Assembly (NCBI RefSeq): GCF_036785885.1
Contig: NC_092323.1
Location: forward strand, 15,756,501 to 15,820,500
DNA length: 64,000 nt
Reading direction: 5' to 3'
Source of the DNA: Coffea arabica
Taxonomy: Eukaryota; Streptophyta; Magnoliopsida; Gentianales; Rubiaceae
Part shown: one piece after another, positions 50,703 to 63,459 of the stretch
How the letters are laid out: each line of letters begins with the position of its first letter
Numbering within the stretch: the stretch's first letter is position 1
The notes under the pieces: generated by a model
The model's database searches: none
What the model was told of the DNA's origin: nothing
What the model saw: only the letters and a program-made list of their open reading frames with translations
Position numbers and translations under genes: made by a program

Positions 50703-51476
50703 GGCATTTTGTTTAAGGACTGATTACTCAGTTCCACTGTTGTTACATTTTTGGCCATAAGTCACTTCCACTGTTGTTACAATTTTGCAATGCATGGCTG
50801 ACTTCTTTGTTTTCCATTTCCATTGGCAAATAGCTGAAGTTCTTCTAAGAAGTCAAAATTGTATAGCAAGTTCAAAATTTTATAGGCAAGTTACAATTTG
50901 GCAGTCAAATCACTTTCATCTTTGCCATTTCAGCCCTATGCTCTGCAAGTGACAGAGTTCCCTGAATGGTTGCATCAGTACAAAGGAGCCTAAGAATTTA
51001 GATCAATTAACTGAGATGATGATGAATGGGACTTTTTTCATCTTTCCAGGGGGATCTGTTAATGAAAGATTACCTGATACAGCATGATTTTGATGCCAGA
51101 TGCAGTCGAGATTTCATGAAATGAAAAAAAAAAAAAAAAAAATCAATGAGTGGGAGGAATGGTAGGGGAGAAGAAAAAGCACTCTTGTTACTTGGAGAAA
51201 TGAAATGAACTAGGAAGCAGGCTGCAGTTGGAGGCGCAATTCAGAATATAACAAAGTATAGAAACTTCTTTTTTTTTATTCTCATTATGTTTTCTCCCTC
51301 CTGAAGGCTCCAAGAAACACACCTTCTTCTCCTTGCTATGTGAAATGATAGTAATTCAATCAAACAAAAGGGTCCAATTAGAAATGAAAATAACTTCTTG
51401 CTAAATCCTGATAAATGGATATCCCCTGACATGTTTACGGTGGAGGGTTTTGGCAGTTGAGGTCAAGATCAAAGCT
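50703..51476. other. Intergenic, 3' side of peroxidase 2
   Basis: AT-rich sequence with an A-run near 51124-51142; the 3' UTR of peroxidase 2 is expected at the right edge. TTCCACTGTTGTTACA is repeated at about 50736 and 50768. No gene. Confidence 0.5.
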
Positions 51477-52801
51477 TTAAGGATTTATGACCCTGCAGTT
51501 GGATCGAATTTCTCCAGCAGTTCCAGTAAGAACCTCAATCTGACTCATCTTTACCATTGCATCAGCAAAATCTTCCTGCCATTCTCGCTCGTTGAATGCA
51601 TATTCTCTGACTTCTGAAAGACTCTCTGGACTGGTGATGAGGGTCTGGTCGGATGTGAGAACAACACGGTGTGCCAAGATGTCCCTGTAATAGCTATTCT
51701 CGAAAAGAGCTGGACTCCTGTTCATCGGCACCACCAAGTTAGGATCAACATCTCCTTGAGGGCCTTGAGGGCATTGTATCTTCAGTAGTGCAGCCAAGAA
51801 GCGGTCCAAGCTCGGATCTTGACTGTTTGCTGGGCTGAAATCGTATAACCTATTGCTGAATGATGTGCAATGAGAGCGACCAATTGTATGTGCCCCTGTA
51901 CACAAACAAAATTCTTAGCATGTTACTTATGAACAAATAGATTATGCAAAACCAAAATAAATCAGAATTCAGACTTCAGCTTCACCTGAAAGTGCAATCA
52001 TCTCATCTTGGGTCATATTCTTCTTAGCAAAAGCCTGAGTGATTTGATCTAAATTCTGAAAGGGTCCAGGAATGTCTATAGTCTCTGCAGCACGTGAGAT
52101 ACGTCCATCTCGCCTGCCTGCTGGAACACCCCATCCGCGGCCTCCAGTCTGCATAATATTCCCAGACAAAACAAGAAGTGCTTTTCATTTTCTAGTCGAA
52201 CAAATCAGTATGTGGTAGCATCCAATTTAACAATTTTCTCATGTATCAACTTCTTCAGACATTATTGGTGTTTCACTCACAATCACTACAGAGTCGCTGG
52301 CTGCATATGCTAATATATCAGCACAGGACACAACTCCTTTGCATTCTGCTTCAAGTCTGGCCTTGGCATTGTCAACTACTTCCAGACCGCGAAGAGTGAT
52401 GCCATTTGGAGGACCGTCCTTCTCTGCTACGTTTGTTGGTGTTGAATCAATGAATAAGGAGCCATCGCAACCCTGAAAGCCTTATTAAATTAGTACTAAT
52501 TGCTTGTTTATGTCATACACTTCGCATACTTTTGTGACAAGATGAAAACCTGAAACAAACTAGTTTCCTTGAAAAAAACTTATCACTTGGGAGGCATTAC
52601 CCGAACAAAGCAATCGTGGAAATGAGCTCTGACGAGACCAGGAGCAATTCCTTTATCTTTGAGAAAGGCTTTGAGGACTTCTTCCCATATGATTGATTCT
52701 GCGCGAGGACATCTACTGTTGTAGAATCCCACTACTAGTTGTGCCTTAATTTGAGAACTCAGGCATAAAACAGTTGCTAACAGTGCAGCCAGCAGTGCCA
52801 T
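51477..52801 (-). CDS. Class III secretory plant peroxidase 2
   Basis: Same family and four-exon pattern as the neighbour at 46568: 52801-52601, 52472-52281, 52148-51986 and 51895-51477; 324 residues. A signal peptide is likely at 1-20 ([20 protein letters not shown]), giving a mature start [15 protein letters not shown]. Distal side: [17 protein letters not shown]. Proximal ligand His: [10 protein letters not shown]. Eight conserved Cys present. The common AARDS motif is AASDS here. The tail ends [11 protein letters not shown] and shows no long vacuolar-type extension. It shares NLVVPM, AGEIR and FADAMVKM with peroxidase 1, so the two are tandem duplicates that have diverged considerably. 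A minus-strand TATA-type CTATATATAACTC at 52854-52842 is about 41 nt from the start codon, implying a very short 5' UTR. The physiological substrate is unknown. Confidence 0.95.
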
Positions 52802-55174
52802 TTTTTGTTCTTGATAGTGATATGGACCTATGTAACTACAAGAGTTATATATAGAAATCCATCTCCATCACCAGGAAAACTAGCAATTTCCAAGGCCATA
52901 ACGGCTTCAAAACAGATAGCACTGGAAACAAGAGGAAATGCCAAATTTCGAGTTAAGTCCATTCTTCACTCACGGTTAGCAGGTGTGGCCTAGATCCCTA
53001 TTTCATGCTTGCTTAGAAAGGAGATTCATTTCCCATGACAATAAAGAATGATTTGCAAATGATCTTAAATGACTCTCATTTACTAGTTACTGGACTGGCC
53101 AATTCCTTGTTTTTATCACAGACATGCAGAAATCCTAGTTGTATAAGCTCTAACCCCAGTTTTTAAAGCTGCTATTTCTTTATTTAATTTCTTGTTTGCT
53201 ACTTAGATGTTTATCATTCAACTTTTCTTAGTTTCAACTGAAATGCAAGAATTATGGCAAAGAATGACTGTCTTCTTTTTCTCTTTTTCCCTGCGAGAAA
53301 AGAAGGATTTTATAGGGTAATTTAACGTAACATATATAGTGGTTGACTGAATTTGTTTCTAAAATGCATGTAAGCAATAGACTATTGCTGCAATAGTATG
53401 ATGAAGATGAAGAACTTTTCATTCAAGCACTTTATCTTCAATTCTCAATTCTCCTGTCACCATTAATCAAATTTTGCATATACACACTTGATTGGCAGTA
53501 TAACAGTCCAATAGTTGATGGATTTTTATTCTTGTATAATAATTCATTTTCCACTTCCTTTCCTCTCCACTTTCTTGCTTTCTCATACTAAATGGAGGTG
53601 ATGTTAGCACTCTCTTTGACCCTTTTTCATTTATATGAAAAGACAAGCATAGCTCTATATTTCATCGAATTGTAACATGGAGAAAGTGGATGGTTTTAAG
53701 TTTAACTAAAATTATGGCTATTTGTGAAATTTTTCACCTGACTACAAAAATTGATAAAAGTGTTATTGACAAATATAACAGTGCCACTAACAATTTCTTT
53801 GTTCTATTTTTATATGTTATTATCTTAGTCCATATATTGCTATTTTAAGGGTTTTTAACATGTCTGTGATGTCCTTAAATGTCCTGAGCCGCACAAAAAG
53901 AAAAAATATTGTTATCTTAATGTTTACACCTTGTGAATACATTCGCAATCCACATGATTTGACCGCATAATTCAGCAAATCTGAAAAAGAAAATCGATCT
54001 GGTCACGAAGGGCTGCCGATTTTTGGGGAATGGGACATCCAAGTTGTTGAACTTTAAATTCATCAAGTATATTTTATGACCCATATGATTTTTTTGTCTC
54101 CATGACTCCATGCTGTTCGTTTCTTTTGATACAATTGCATCAACAGATAGCTAAAACCAAATTCAAAGTTTTTTTTTTTTTCTTTCTCCCTATCTTTCGT
54201 GTGAACCTCTAATTTGTCGACTGATTGCGTTTTATTCTTGCAATGGAAGAAAATCATTGATTTCAAACTTCATACCAGAAATTTCAATGAAGAATTTATT
54301 TCAATTTTAATTCCATTCATGTGAAAGTTTTGGCCGAGTAGTAAAATAACAAAACTTGATAGCTCACACATTCAATTTCAAAAACCAAATGTAGAATGTA
54401 GCACTCATTTTTTCATTCAACCCCACTAATTTCAGATGGTTTTTAGCTCCCCACTTCATCAGATAGGCTTGAGACACTCAATGGAATCATATGTTGCTGG
54501 AATCTTTTTTTAACATTGCTGTAACTCTCCAAGAACCACCTCTCTAGGTCCTGTAATTGCTGTCCAATCTACTTCTTTGATACAGACATCAAAAGCCCAA
54601 CCTTCTCAAATTCCCAGTCTACTCTTCAGGTAACAAGAGTGTAATTTCTGATATTCTTGCTCCTTGCTTCATACTCTTATCTCCAAAATCATACTACTGT
54701 TTGTATATTTATAGCAACTTGAGATACACATGAGCGGACAAAGTAATACACAGCATGCTTGAACAAAAGATGGGGTACCACATCAACCATTGACTGAAAC
54801 ATGTATTAACCAATGATGCTTGGCCACCTAGTTTATTAAATAGTAGAAAGAAACATCAACAATCAACTCTCAACTTCTCTATTACAAGACATACAATGTA
54901 AAATTCAGGAACAAAACTGCATTAGCACTCAGTGAAATACTGATGATTGTAGCTCCTAATCATATTCTCAGCTGTGTCACTATTTACGCTAAAGAAAATG
55001 ACACAAATATACATATCTATAAAGAAGTAATTCCCCATAATGGGCATTGGAGTAGGCATGATTTACACACTGTGTCTCAAAAAAGAGTGGAGAACAACTC
55101 ATTATGTGACCCGCCCCTCAACTTATGCACGCCTACTTCAGCTTTAATGAGAAAAGCTAAATCATCTTTCTCGT
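52802..55174. other. Intergenic between peroxidase 2 and the trihelix gene
   Basis: Peroxidase 2 promoter on the left (TATA box at 52842-52854) and the 3' UTR of the trihelix gene on the right. Several short frames (52805-52993, 53917-54266, 54943-55209) have no family resemblance. No mobile element with clear ends. Confidence 0.55.
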
Positions 55175-57223
55175 TCACTCCATTGATGCAACTGAGGATG
55201 GATGATTAGCCACAAGCTCGTAACCATCTCCATTGTCATTCTCTTCTTCCTCTTCCATAGCATCATCTTCTCTATTTTCATCGGCATTCTCGCTCCCACC
55301 ATCTTCTGTTAATTGTTGATGCTGCTGAGGCTGCTGCTCTTGCTGCCCCATCATTTGCATTAAGATGTGTTCTGGTTCTAGATTATTACCAGACCACTCG
55401 GAATTCTGTTCAACTCCTTTAGACTTTTTTTCATAGATAGACTCGAGCAAATGGAAATAGGGACATGTTTTTGAACTTTCTGGCCTCCGCTTATGGCTCT
55501 CCCTTACCCTCTTGTAATATTTATTTATATTCTCCCACTTTTCTTTGCATCTCTTGGCACTTCTATCATATCCAAGCTTCTTCATAGCAGAAGAGATCTC
55601 CTCCCACAGAGGCCCTTTGAGTCCATTATCTTGGAATTGCATGCCAAGATTGGTTCTAAGCCTAACCAAAGCTTCAACTTCTGCTTTAGGCCATCTTGAT
55701 GTAGTTGCCTGAATGGAACTTTCACCAAAACCATTCCCTCGTTTGTCAACATCGAACATATCCTCTTGTCTGCCAATACTAGTGCCTAACTCTTGATTCT
55801 CAATGGTCCCAGGTGTAAAAGGACCTGGAGTCTGCACTTGCTGTTTGTCCGGATGTTTCTCAGATATTGGAGTTGCGGCCTCAGCAAACTGCCCAGGAAT
55901 TGCTTGCTCCGAGATCTTTTGCAAGAAAGCCATGACAGTTGCATCTCTTGCTGCAGAAATTGCTCGCTCATTGGCTAAATATTCTTGTTCTTTTCTTATT
56001 CGATCCATCTGTTGCAGCCTCCATGCTTCTTCCCTTGCTATCCGATCCCTCTCACACTTTTCCAGTGCCGCTAGAAGCTGGTTCTGTAAATTCTCTTGCT
56101 TCTCCAATATTTCTTTCATTAACTTCTCAAAATAATCAGATAATTTCCTCTTTTTCTTAACGCTTCCTTCTGACTCCCTCCCTGATGAGGAGGTTGTTGA
56201 CGTTGACGGAGTCACGAATTCCATATTCGGATTTTCGCTTGGATGAGGCACCATAGAATCAAGACTTCCACTTGTGACTTTTATGATTGTTGGCGCTGCT
56301 ATGGTGGTTGTCTTTGTTGTTTCCGCCACATGAGTTTGGATTTGGCTTAAAGGAGGCGATGGAAGTGAGGGTTGGTTATCAAACCTCTCTAATTGCTCAA
56401 AGAATCTATAATTTTTCCCGTTCTGCCGGCCAGATCGACATTCTTTCGTTCTTTTATGGTACTTAAATATATTCTCAAACTTCTCCTTGCATTTCCTAGC
56501 ACTTCGATGATATCCAAGCTCACCTAATTTCCTGTCCACCAAAAGATCCATAAATCCATTTGGACACGCAATCCAACTTCTAATTCAATAATCAAACTCA
56601 AGCCAAAAAAAACTCTTCCACCATCAAAGTACATGTTAAAATAACAAACATCCAATTCAGTCAGGCACTTTCACACACTGATAAACCCCAGAACAATTCA
56701 ATGATTAAATTAACACGTTTTAAGCAGCAAAACACCAACCCAATTATCAAAATCAAACAAAAACATCGAATCTAACAAAACCCAATTGAATTTGAACCAT
56801 AAACTCTCCCATCCCATTCAAAAGTTCACAGCTTTTCAGCTGGCGAAATGAGGAAAGCATCCCATCTAAAACTAAGCTTCTACCAATCCAACACATCAAA
56901 CAAATCCAAAAATCTTGAAACCAGTGACGGAAGATTACAGTAGCATACCTGGAAACTTCATCCCAAAGAGGAGCTTTGACAGTGGAGTCCCGAAATGCAA
57001 GGTCCATATCAGCCCTTATCTTCAGCAAAGCTAAAGTTTCTTCACGTGGCCACCTATTTCCTCCTTCCCCTTTTCCTCTCTCCTCCTCCTCTCCTCCTCC
57101 TCCTCCTCCTTCTCCTGCTCCACCGCCATTTTCCGCCCCAACCATCACCTCCGCCGCAGCCTCCAAAAGGGCTGCCCCACTCCCACCCCCACCGCCACCG
57201 GCTCCGCCAGAATTATCTAGCAT
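55175..57223 (-). CDS. Trihelix transcription factor, GT-2/GTL1 subfamily
   Basis: Two exons, 57223-56949 and 56531-55175 (phase 2 junction inside an Arg codon), 543 residues. Nuclear DNA-binding protein expected to bind GT elements. The N-terminal trihelix domain is about 56-145: NRWPREETLALLKIRADMD, then WDEVSRKLGELGYHRSARKC; the intron falls inside it, as is usual for the subfamily. The C-terminal trihelix is about 370-457: SRWPKAEVEALVRLRTNLG, then KKLGYDRSAKRCKEKWENI. Both carry the spaced Trp and aromatic core. Between them are a Ser/Thr/Pro-rich linker, a nuclear localisation signal KKKRK (217-221) and a coiled-coil of about 75 residues rich in Glu, Arg and Gln. The leader is Gly/Glu-rich (3-54). 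The C-terminus has a Gln-rich then acidic tail, probably activating. Relatives (GTL1, DF1, GT-2) regulate cell growth and trichome or root-hair size. Confidence 0.95.
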
Positions 57224-58206
57224 GACTTCACTTGAGATGGGTAGTTTTATGAAAGGTAAAAACTTTAGGTTGTTTTTCTCTAATGGGCTTTGTTTTGATA
57301 TTTATGGGTTTAGTAAAGTTTTAAGCTTCTCACCCAATTTACTATTTAGCCACTTTTTCCCCCTTTTGCTCTTTAAAAAAAAATTCCCTTTTTTTTTTCT
57401 TTTTTTTCTGGTGAAGTGAAAGTGAAGGAGAGATGATTTTATTAGGGTTTGGGAAAAGAGATAAAGACTCAAGAGGCAAGGTTCACGTGTGGGGTCATGG
57501 TAGATAGGATTGATGATATGTCAAGAAATGGTTGGTTGGAGTGGTAAAAAGTTGAATTTTTCATTTTCACTTTTACTTTGACTTTTCTTACTAAGCAATT
57601 AAATATTGACGGCTAGGCAATTTGCAATTTGCAATTTTTTTTTTTGGTGGGGTGGGGCGGTAATTGGGATATTGTTGGTGGAGTCCATTCAAATCAATCT
57701 ATTACTATTAGGGGGAAGACAACTAGGAATATAAAGTTATGGAGTGTTGGGAAAGGGTGTGAGGTCAAAAAGGGTGGAAAGGGAAAGAAAGAAAGAAAGA
57801 AAGATGAAAAGAAGAAGTTGGAATGAAGATAATTTTGCTTTGATTTTAACACTTGGGGTCATTGTGGAGGCATCTAATCTAATCTACATGTGGAAGATAG
57901 AGATGAGATGATGAGAGGGAGATTTGTCATACATATCTTCTTACATTGTAGTAGTTGTAATAAAAATTGGTGTGTCATGAAACTTTGAGAGTATTTTATG
58001 TCAAGTTGAGATTTGTAGGATTGTCATTGTTTGGGGTGGGAGATAATAACTTGGCCCACATGGCCGCAATTTTGCCTTTGGAGCTTTGCTTCTTTTCACA
58101 CTTTTGGTTTGCCAATTACCATAATAGTCTTTGATCTATTTTGGTATGGCATCCGATAGAGACTAATTTGTTTACATTTTTATTCTAAATTGCCTTTTAT
58201 ACGGAC
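57224..58206. other. Upstream region of the trihelix gene
   Basis: Pyrimidine-rich 5' UTR and promoter with T-runs at 57371-57410, and a (GAAA)n microsatellite at 57782-57803. No second gene seen. Confidence 0.55.
57782..57803. repeat. (GAAA)n microsatellite
   Basis: Five GAAA units, upstream of the trihelix gene. Confidence 0.85.
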
Positions 58207-58939
58207 AAGGGATAATATCAGGTCCCTCTTAATATCACCGGACAGTTTTAAGGTTTTAAAAACATCATTTACCTTCTTTACTCTTGTTGTTTGTCTAATA
58301 AAATTTTTAAAATTTCTAAATTATCCTTTCGCTCATTTTGCTAAATAAAAATACTTCATAACCACTAATGCTCCAAGAAAATCCACCACCTGAAAAACAA
58401 TCTCTAGCAGTACCACTATATCACAAATCTATAGACCATGACAATATAAATTTGAAAAATAAAATAGATATTTGTAAATAAATACACTAGCATAATTTTA
58501 ATTGTATATGCTCAAAGTTGATTTGTTATGAACCTTATGTTTTTTTTCTCAATTTCGTCTCAACTCGTGACCCAAGCCTTTAAGTTGTAGTAATCATTAT
58601 AAAAATCAACTCAAAATAAACCAAAAAATCATACTTCACTCTATCACAATCAGAAAAAGTAAAAAGATAAATAAAATTGAATTTACTATAATTTAAAAAT
58701 AAATAATTGCATAGTCATCTAAAAAAATTGAGTAAGAGAGAATGTCGGAGAAAGAGAAGAAAGTGACCTTTTTTTGAACTCCATTTATTTGTCACTTGAA
58801 TTATTTATCAAATGAGGGTTAACATAGTCATTTTGCAACTACTAGGGAAGGTAATTAATATTTTCAAAATCTCAAGAGTTCTAACTGATATTAGAAGATA
58901 CCTCAAGGGGGGTTTCTGATATCATTCCTTTATATGGAC
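58196..58939. mobile_element. ~722-bp MITE with inverted repeats and near-perfect target duplication
   Basis: The element is about 58207-58928. The left end is GGGATAATATCAGGTCCCTC; the reverse complement of the right end is GGAATGATATCAGAAACCCC, continuing CTTGAGGT. These form an imperfect inverted repeat. Outside lie TTTATACGGAC (58196-58206) and TTTATATGGAC (58929-58939), 10 of 11 equal, consistent with a 9- to 11-bp duplication of a Mutator-like element. It is non-coding inside. Similar single ends occur at 15349 and 62100. Confidence 0.75.
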
Positions 58940-59136
58940 TAGTTTAGATCTATAATAGTACTTACCGTTTGAATGAAAAAATCATATTACAAGCTTTAGT
59001 TAAGCAGGAGTAGCTTTGTTTGAAGAACCTTTTGAACTAACAGCATGTACAAGTTATTTCATCAACAAAAATTGTAGCGTGTACAATTTACCATCTCCAG
59101 CGCTCTTAATTTAAAAAAAAAAAAAAAAGAAACGAC

Positions 59137-59690
59137 AAATTATCTATTTGGCTCTCAAACTATTGAATTGGTATATTTTTAGCCCTCGAACTATTATTTG
59201 TGTATTTTTTGGCCCTCCAATTCTTAAAAGCATACACCTTTGACCTTTTTATCCATTTGAGTCATTAAAAACAATAAAAACTACACCATGCACAATATAC
59301 AAGCAGAAATGTACTCATAACTAGTGAAATTCATAGAAATCTAAGTTCAAATTTGGAATACAAGTGAAAAATAGAGTCTAGAAGTGTAATTTTATCTAAA
59401 TTTGACAACACTAACATAGTGATCAGTCATTAGTCAACGACAATCAAAGTCCATTGAAGGGCGGTTAGTAATTATAGAGGTGATTAAACATGATTAGAGG
59501 ACTGAAGATAATAAAAACTACATCATTTTGAGATGGATTTTGATAGAAATAATGGTTGAAATTGACGAAAGGATTAGAAATATACATTATCATAAATTAA
59601 AGGATTAAAAAATGTACGAATATTAGTTGGAGGGTTGAAAGCGTTCGAGCTTAGTAGTTCGGGACTTTCTAGATTTTTTGTCCAAAAAGA
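59137..59690. mobile_element. MITE-like element with CCCT-AACTATT inverted ends
   Basis: The left end has TTGGCTCTCAAACTATTG and TTAGCCCTCGAACTATTA. The right end, read as complement, has AGTCCCGAACTACTAAG and TTTCAACCCTCCAACTAAT. The arms are themselves made of short repeats in inverted sense. No exact target duplication identified. Non-coding inside. Confidence 0.5.
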
Positions 59691-61082
59691 AATGTTATTT
59701 ACATACCTCTATTTGATAACCACAGATCCTCACTACATTAAATTGTCCAAAGACGCAATAAAAATTAAGATGACAAGAGTACGTGAATATCATTTTATCG
59801 GAGAAAAAAAAGGTAAAGGCTGCACATTAATTTTTCTTGCGTCTTTTTTTAGAATTAATATTCTATACACTAACAATATATATACTTACTCAATTGGATG
59901 AATGATATATAATCTGAATTTGAATTTGAAATCCAAATTTATACATGTATCGTGCATTTAACCGTCACAGTGTATACACTGTTAGTGTATATAAGATTTA
60001 CTCTTTTTTTAACGCGTTCATGTATTATGCTTGGAGGCCCGAAGCAGCTGGTATTTGGGTCCAATGAATTTGATCAAATCCAACCATTGACTTTAACAAA
60101 TTCTCCAAAAGCCATCATAGCCTGGACAGAAAAAGGGCTGGACTAATCATTTGAGCTATCTTTATAGAAATGGTTTTGGAAATTCATAATCTAAAGCCTT
60201 AAGGTGTCATTTTCAATTTCCATGTTGCCAAACAGTGAAGTAATTATCTTTGGCCCCTTCTTTTCTACCACCAGAAGTGCAACTTGTGATGGCTGTCCTT
60301 AGATATTTCCAACACGGTACAATTTCAATTTGTGAGGGCTGTTTTGATTGTGACCAGCCAATTTGTGAGGCTTCTTTACCTCACTTTTCCTTTTGACAAC
60401 TATAATAGGGATTTTGACATTCCCATTGAAAGTGCCAAGGAAATTATTACATGATAATTGTGATTGTTGTTCATTCTTCTGAAGCATGATTTTTTTTTAA
60501 CTTTGGTCAAGGATAAGGACAAAGAAAGAAAGGCATAAAGTGTGAGGTAAAGAGAATTGAACACTCTTAATCAATCAAGAAAACCATATACTTTTACAAA
60601 AAAAAAAAACCCTATTTTCATTGGCAATTCCTATATCACACAATGCCTTTAAAGTCACTACTTCAATTAGCAACTTTAAAGTTGTTACTCCACTTAGTGA
60701 CTTTAAAGTTCCACCTTCCTAGTGCAATGCTATTTAGCAATACTTAAGACCACATAACTCACAAGCAGTTATAAAATTGAACATGGATTCTGGGATAACT
60801 TACAATAGTGTTGTGAGGAAGAAGCCAATTGTCCAAATTTAGCTTTATACTTTTGTCGGAGTAGGTGTATATTTTTTGAAAGAAAATACTCGTATATGTT
60901 ATTTTATATACATTTATCTACGTTATTGCAAACCCATAAAAATTGAGCAAAGAAACTCAGAGAATTTGAGGGATTTGGAAATTTTAATGTCTCATCAGCT
61001 TTTAAGGTGTTAAGTGCAATGTGATGGGAAAAAATTGGCATTAATATGATGAATCTAAGTGATTTAAAATGGCCATCTGAAG

Positions 61083-61100
61083 AGCAACTCCGGAGTTGCT
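61083..61100. repeat. 18-bp perfect palindrome
   Basis: AGCAACTCCGGAGTTGCT equals its own reverse complement. It sits in a region of related inverted words (60640-61130), so it may be part of a decayed repetitive element. Confidence 0.95.
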
Positions 61101-61824
61101 ACTTGAAATGATAAATTTAAAGTCACCATTTTCAGATACAGAATTTTTTTTTTGTTTTACTAAGTAAATCTTGTTTGAATTGAAATAGGATTATAAACAA
61201 TAAGTCCTCATAAGATTGATCATTGAATTTTGATCCAAGTTTTCTCATGGCCCTTTCTGAAGTATGGCGAAGCTGATGTAAGATCTTAATTTCTAAGAAG
61301 TGAAAAGATAGGGCAAAATATCTTTCCCAACAATATTTTCTACAATTTCCATCCGTGTAACTAATCTGTAAGGATTGATGGAAAAAATAAATGAGAAAAT
61401 GATGTATGGCACTGTCATATTATACCAAAGACTTTTTTTTTTTCTTCATTTTTTGGTATTATTAACAATACATGCTGCTTCTTTTGGTTTTTAACTTCTT
61501 AAAACCCCTTGTAGTTATTGAATGTGATTTGTCAACTAAAGATTGAACTAATTACCTTCATTGATCTAAGTGTCACATGTAATTATGGCAATAAATATAC
61601 ACTGTGAAGCTAAATTGGTTCAAACTTTGCCCCTAACACAAATTTTCAATATGTTTGGTGAAAATTTGGTAGCACAATCACGGATCCAAAAGTGTTTAAT
61701 AACCTTTAGACAACCTTTTAGGTATAGTGATTAACCTTTTGATGAGGGGTTTAAGGATTTAATTTTCAAGAACCATACTCTGATGTTACAAGAGCTTATT
61801 TTTTAGTCTGAATTTCATTGGAAG

Positions 61825-61849
61825 TTTATTTATTTATTTATTTATTTTT
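61825..61849. repeat. (TTTA)n microsatellite
   Basis: About six TTTA units. Confidence 0.9.
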
Positions 61850-63215
61850 ACATTAATTTCATTTGAAGTTTTGATGCTCCCCCTTGAATCTACCATAACC
61901 CGTTGTATTTTTTAATTTATACTTTTTCAAATTTGAAATTTAATTTTGCTTCAATGCATTAAAAATCCCATGAAAATTGCACTTTTCAATCACTAGAATG
62001 AATGTAAAGCCCCTTTGCTTGCATAAATAGATTCCCTCAAACTTTGGTAAAACTCAATCCATGATATTATATCTTCAATTTACAAAAGGAAAAAATTCAG
62101 CAAGTTTCCCTTGAGGTTTTTTTTACAATTTCAATTGGTACCCTTAAGGCTTCAAATATCATCATGTTTGCTTTCTTTTATATTGAGTTTCAATATAACA
62201 AATTCAACCCATCGACACAAAAAACTTCATGCAAAATGGTAACAAATACTTGTCCAAATTACCTTTGCGTGTGACGCACGTTAAATTCGATATAACAGAA
62301 TTAACTAAGAAAAAGATTTGTGAGGCAAAAAAAAAGAATAAAAAGTTAATCACTTGCCATGGACAAAATCACTTTTTCTTTTTACCTTGTTGAAAGAAAA
62401 ATTTTTAGGTGCTAAAAAATTTTAAACCTTGGGAGGGAGAAAATGAGAATCGGACCTGTTAAAGCAAGTCTCAAAAAGGAGCACACACAGGTTAAATTAA
62501 ACAGCAACAGAATTGGTGCCCGTTGGGCTGTAGTGCATGTAAAATTGGTTGGCCAAGACACCCCCAAGACCCATGAAGAATATGGGCTTAAATCATCCCA
62601 CCACGCTTTCTAAACCCATTCACTCTGAGTCAAAACCAGTCCATCTGCAACCGTTATTCATTACTCCTTTCGTCCCAACTATTTTGTTACATTTCAAGAA
62701 TTTAACTGTTTAAAAATAGCGATTTGATTGTGATGTTTGTATTTTTCTTTTTAATTTTACTCTCACATATTCAAATTTTGAATTTAAATGATGACATGTA
62801 TATGATTAAAGGAAGGAACTATATTAAAAGAAAAAAATTAAAAATTGTTAACTTTCTCAATGTGACAAATATTTTGGAACATTTCAAAATAGAAAATATA
62901 ACACTTTCAATGGGATGAAGGGAATAATATCTTAAAGGCTTGGCTAATGGATACTCAAAATTGCAACTGAGAGGAGTCTCAAATTAACAATACAACTAAG
63001 GCACCGATTTTTTTTTTCCGTAGCACCAGTAAGAAAAAATGATCCTTTTTTTAGTAGAAATAAGAAAACCCTCAAAATTCAATTATTTGGATTATTTACT
63101 CCTTCTGTTCCACAAAGACAGGCCTACTTCTACTTTGTACAGTTGAAGTAGTTAAAACATTCATTATTGCTTCTTAATTTCTTGATATACCTCTCGAGTA
63201 GTACTAGTTTAAGTG

Positions 63216-63459
63216 TTATATTTACGGATTTTTCTAACAAGTGTCCTTAGAGGGTTCGGTAACACACTTATCATTCACCTAATCTATTATATATATATAG
63301 ACACACACATACAAACAATTGTTATTCTCCCTTACATTTATATAATTTTTCTATTTAATCTTATCTACCCTCTTTTGTATTTATTTATTTTTTCTAATTT
63401 ATCTTATATTTTTAAATAATATAACACCTGAAATATATCTTTGACCGACCTTATATTTA
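63216..63459. mobile_element. MITE family A, reverse copy with exact 9-bp target duplication
   Basis: The element is about 63225-63450. TTATATTTA lies at 63216-63224 and again at 63451-63459. Read in reverse complement, its centre (AGATATATTTCAGGTGTTAT, then AAGAGGGTAGATAAGATTAA) aligns with the copy at 14507-14770. Its left end GGATTTTTCTAACAAGTGTC matches that copy's terminal repeat. The opposite terminal repeat is shortened. Confidence 0.85.

Larger units (their letters stand above)
58940..63215. other. Gene-poor AT-rich interval
   Basis: No gene supported, and no element with firm ends beyond those listed separately. A stretch at 60640-61130 is full of ACTTTAAAGT and AGTTGCTAC words in both senses, including the perfect 18-bp palindrome at 61083-61100. 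A (TTTA)n repeat lies at 61825-61849. A one-ended MITE-like fragment is near 62100-62230. Small frames in 59635-60487 and 62724-62918 show no family signal. Confidence 0.5.

Noticed and set aside
55493-56160. Plus-strand frames opposite the trihelix gene
   Set aside because: They are antisense shadows of a strongly supported exon.
61690-61800. Another possible tRNA-like SINE head (GGTATAGTGATTAACC)
   Set aside because: The box B match is poor and no tail or target duplication is seen.
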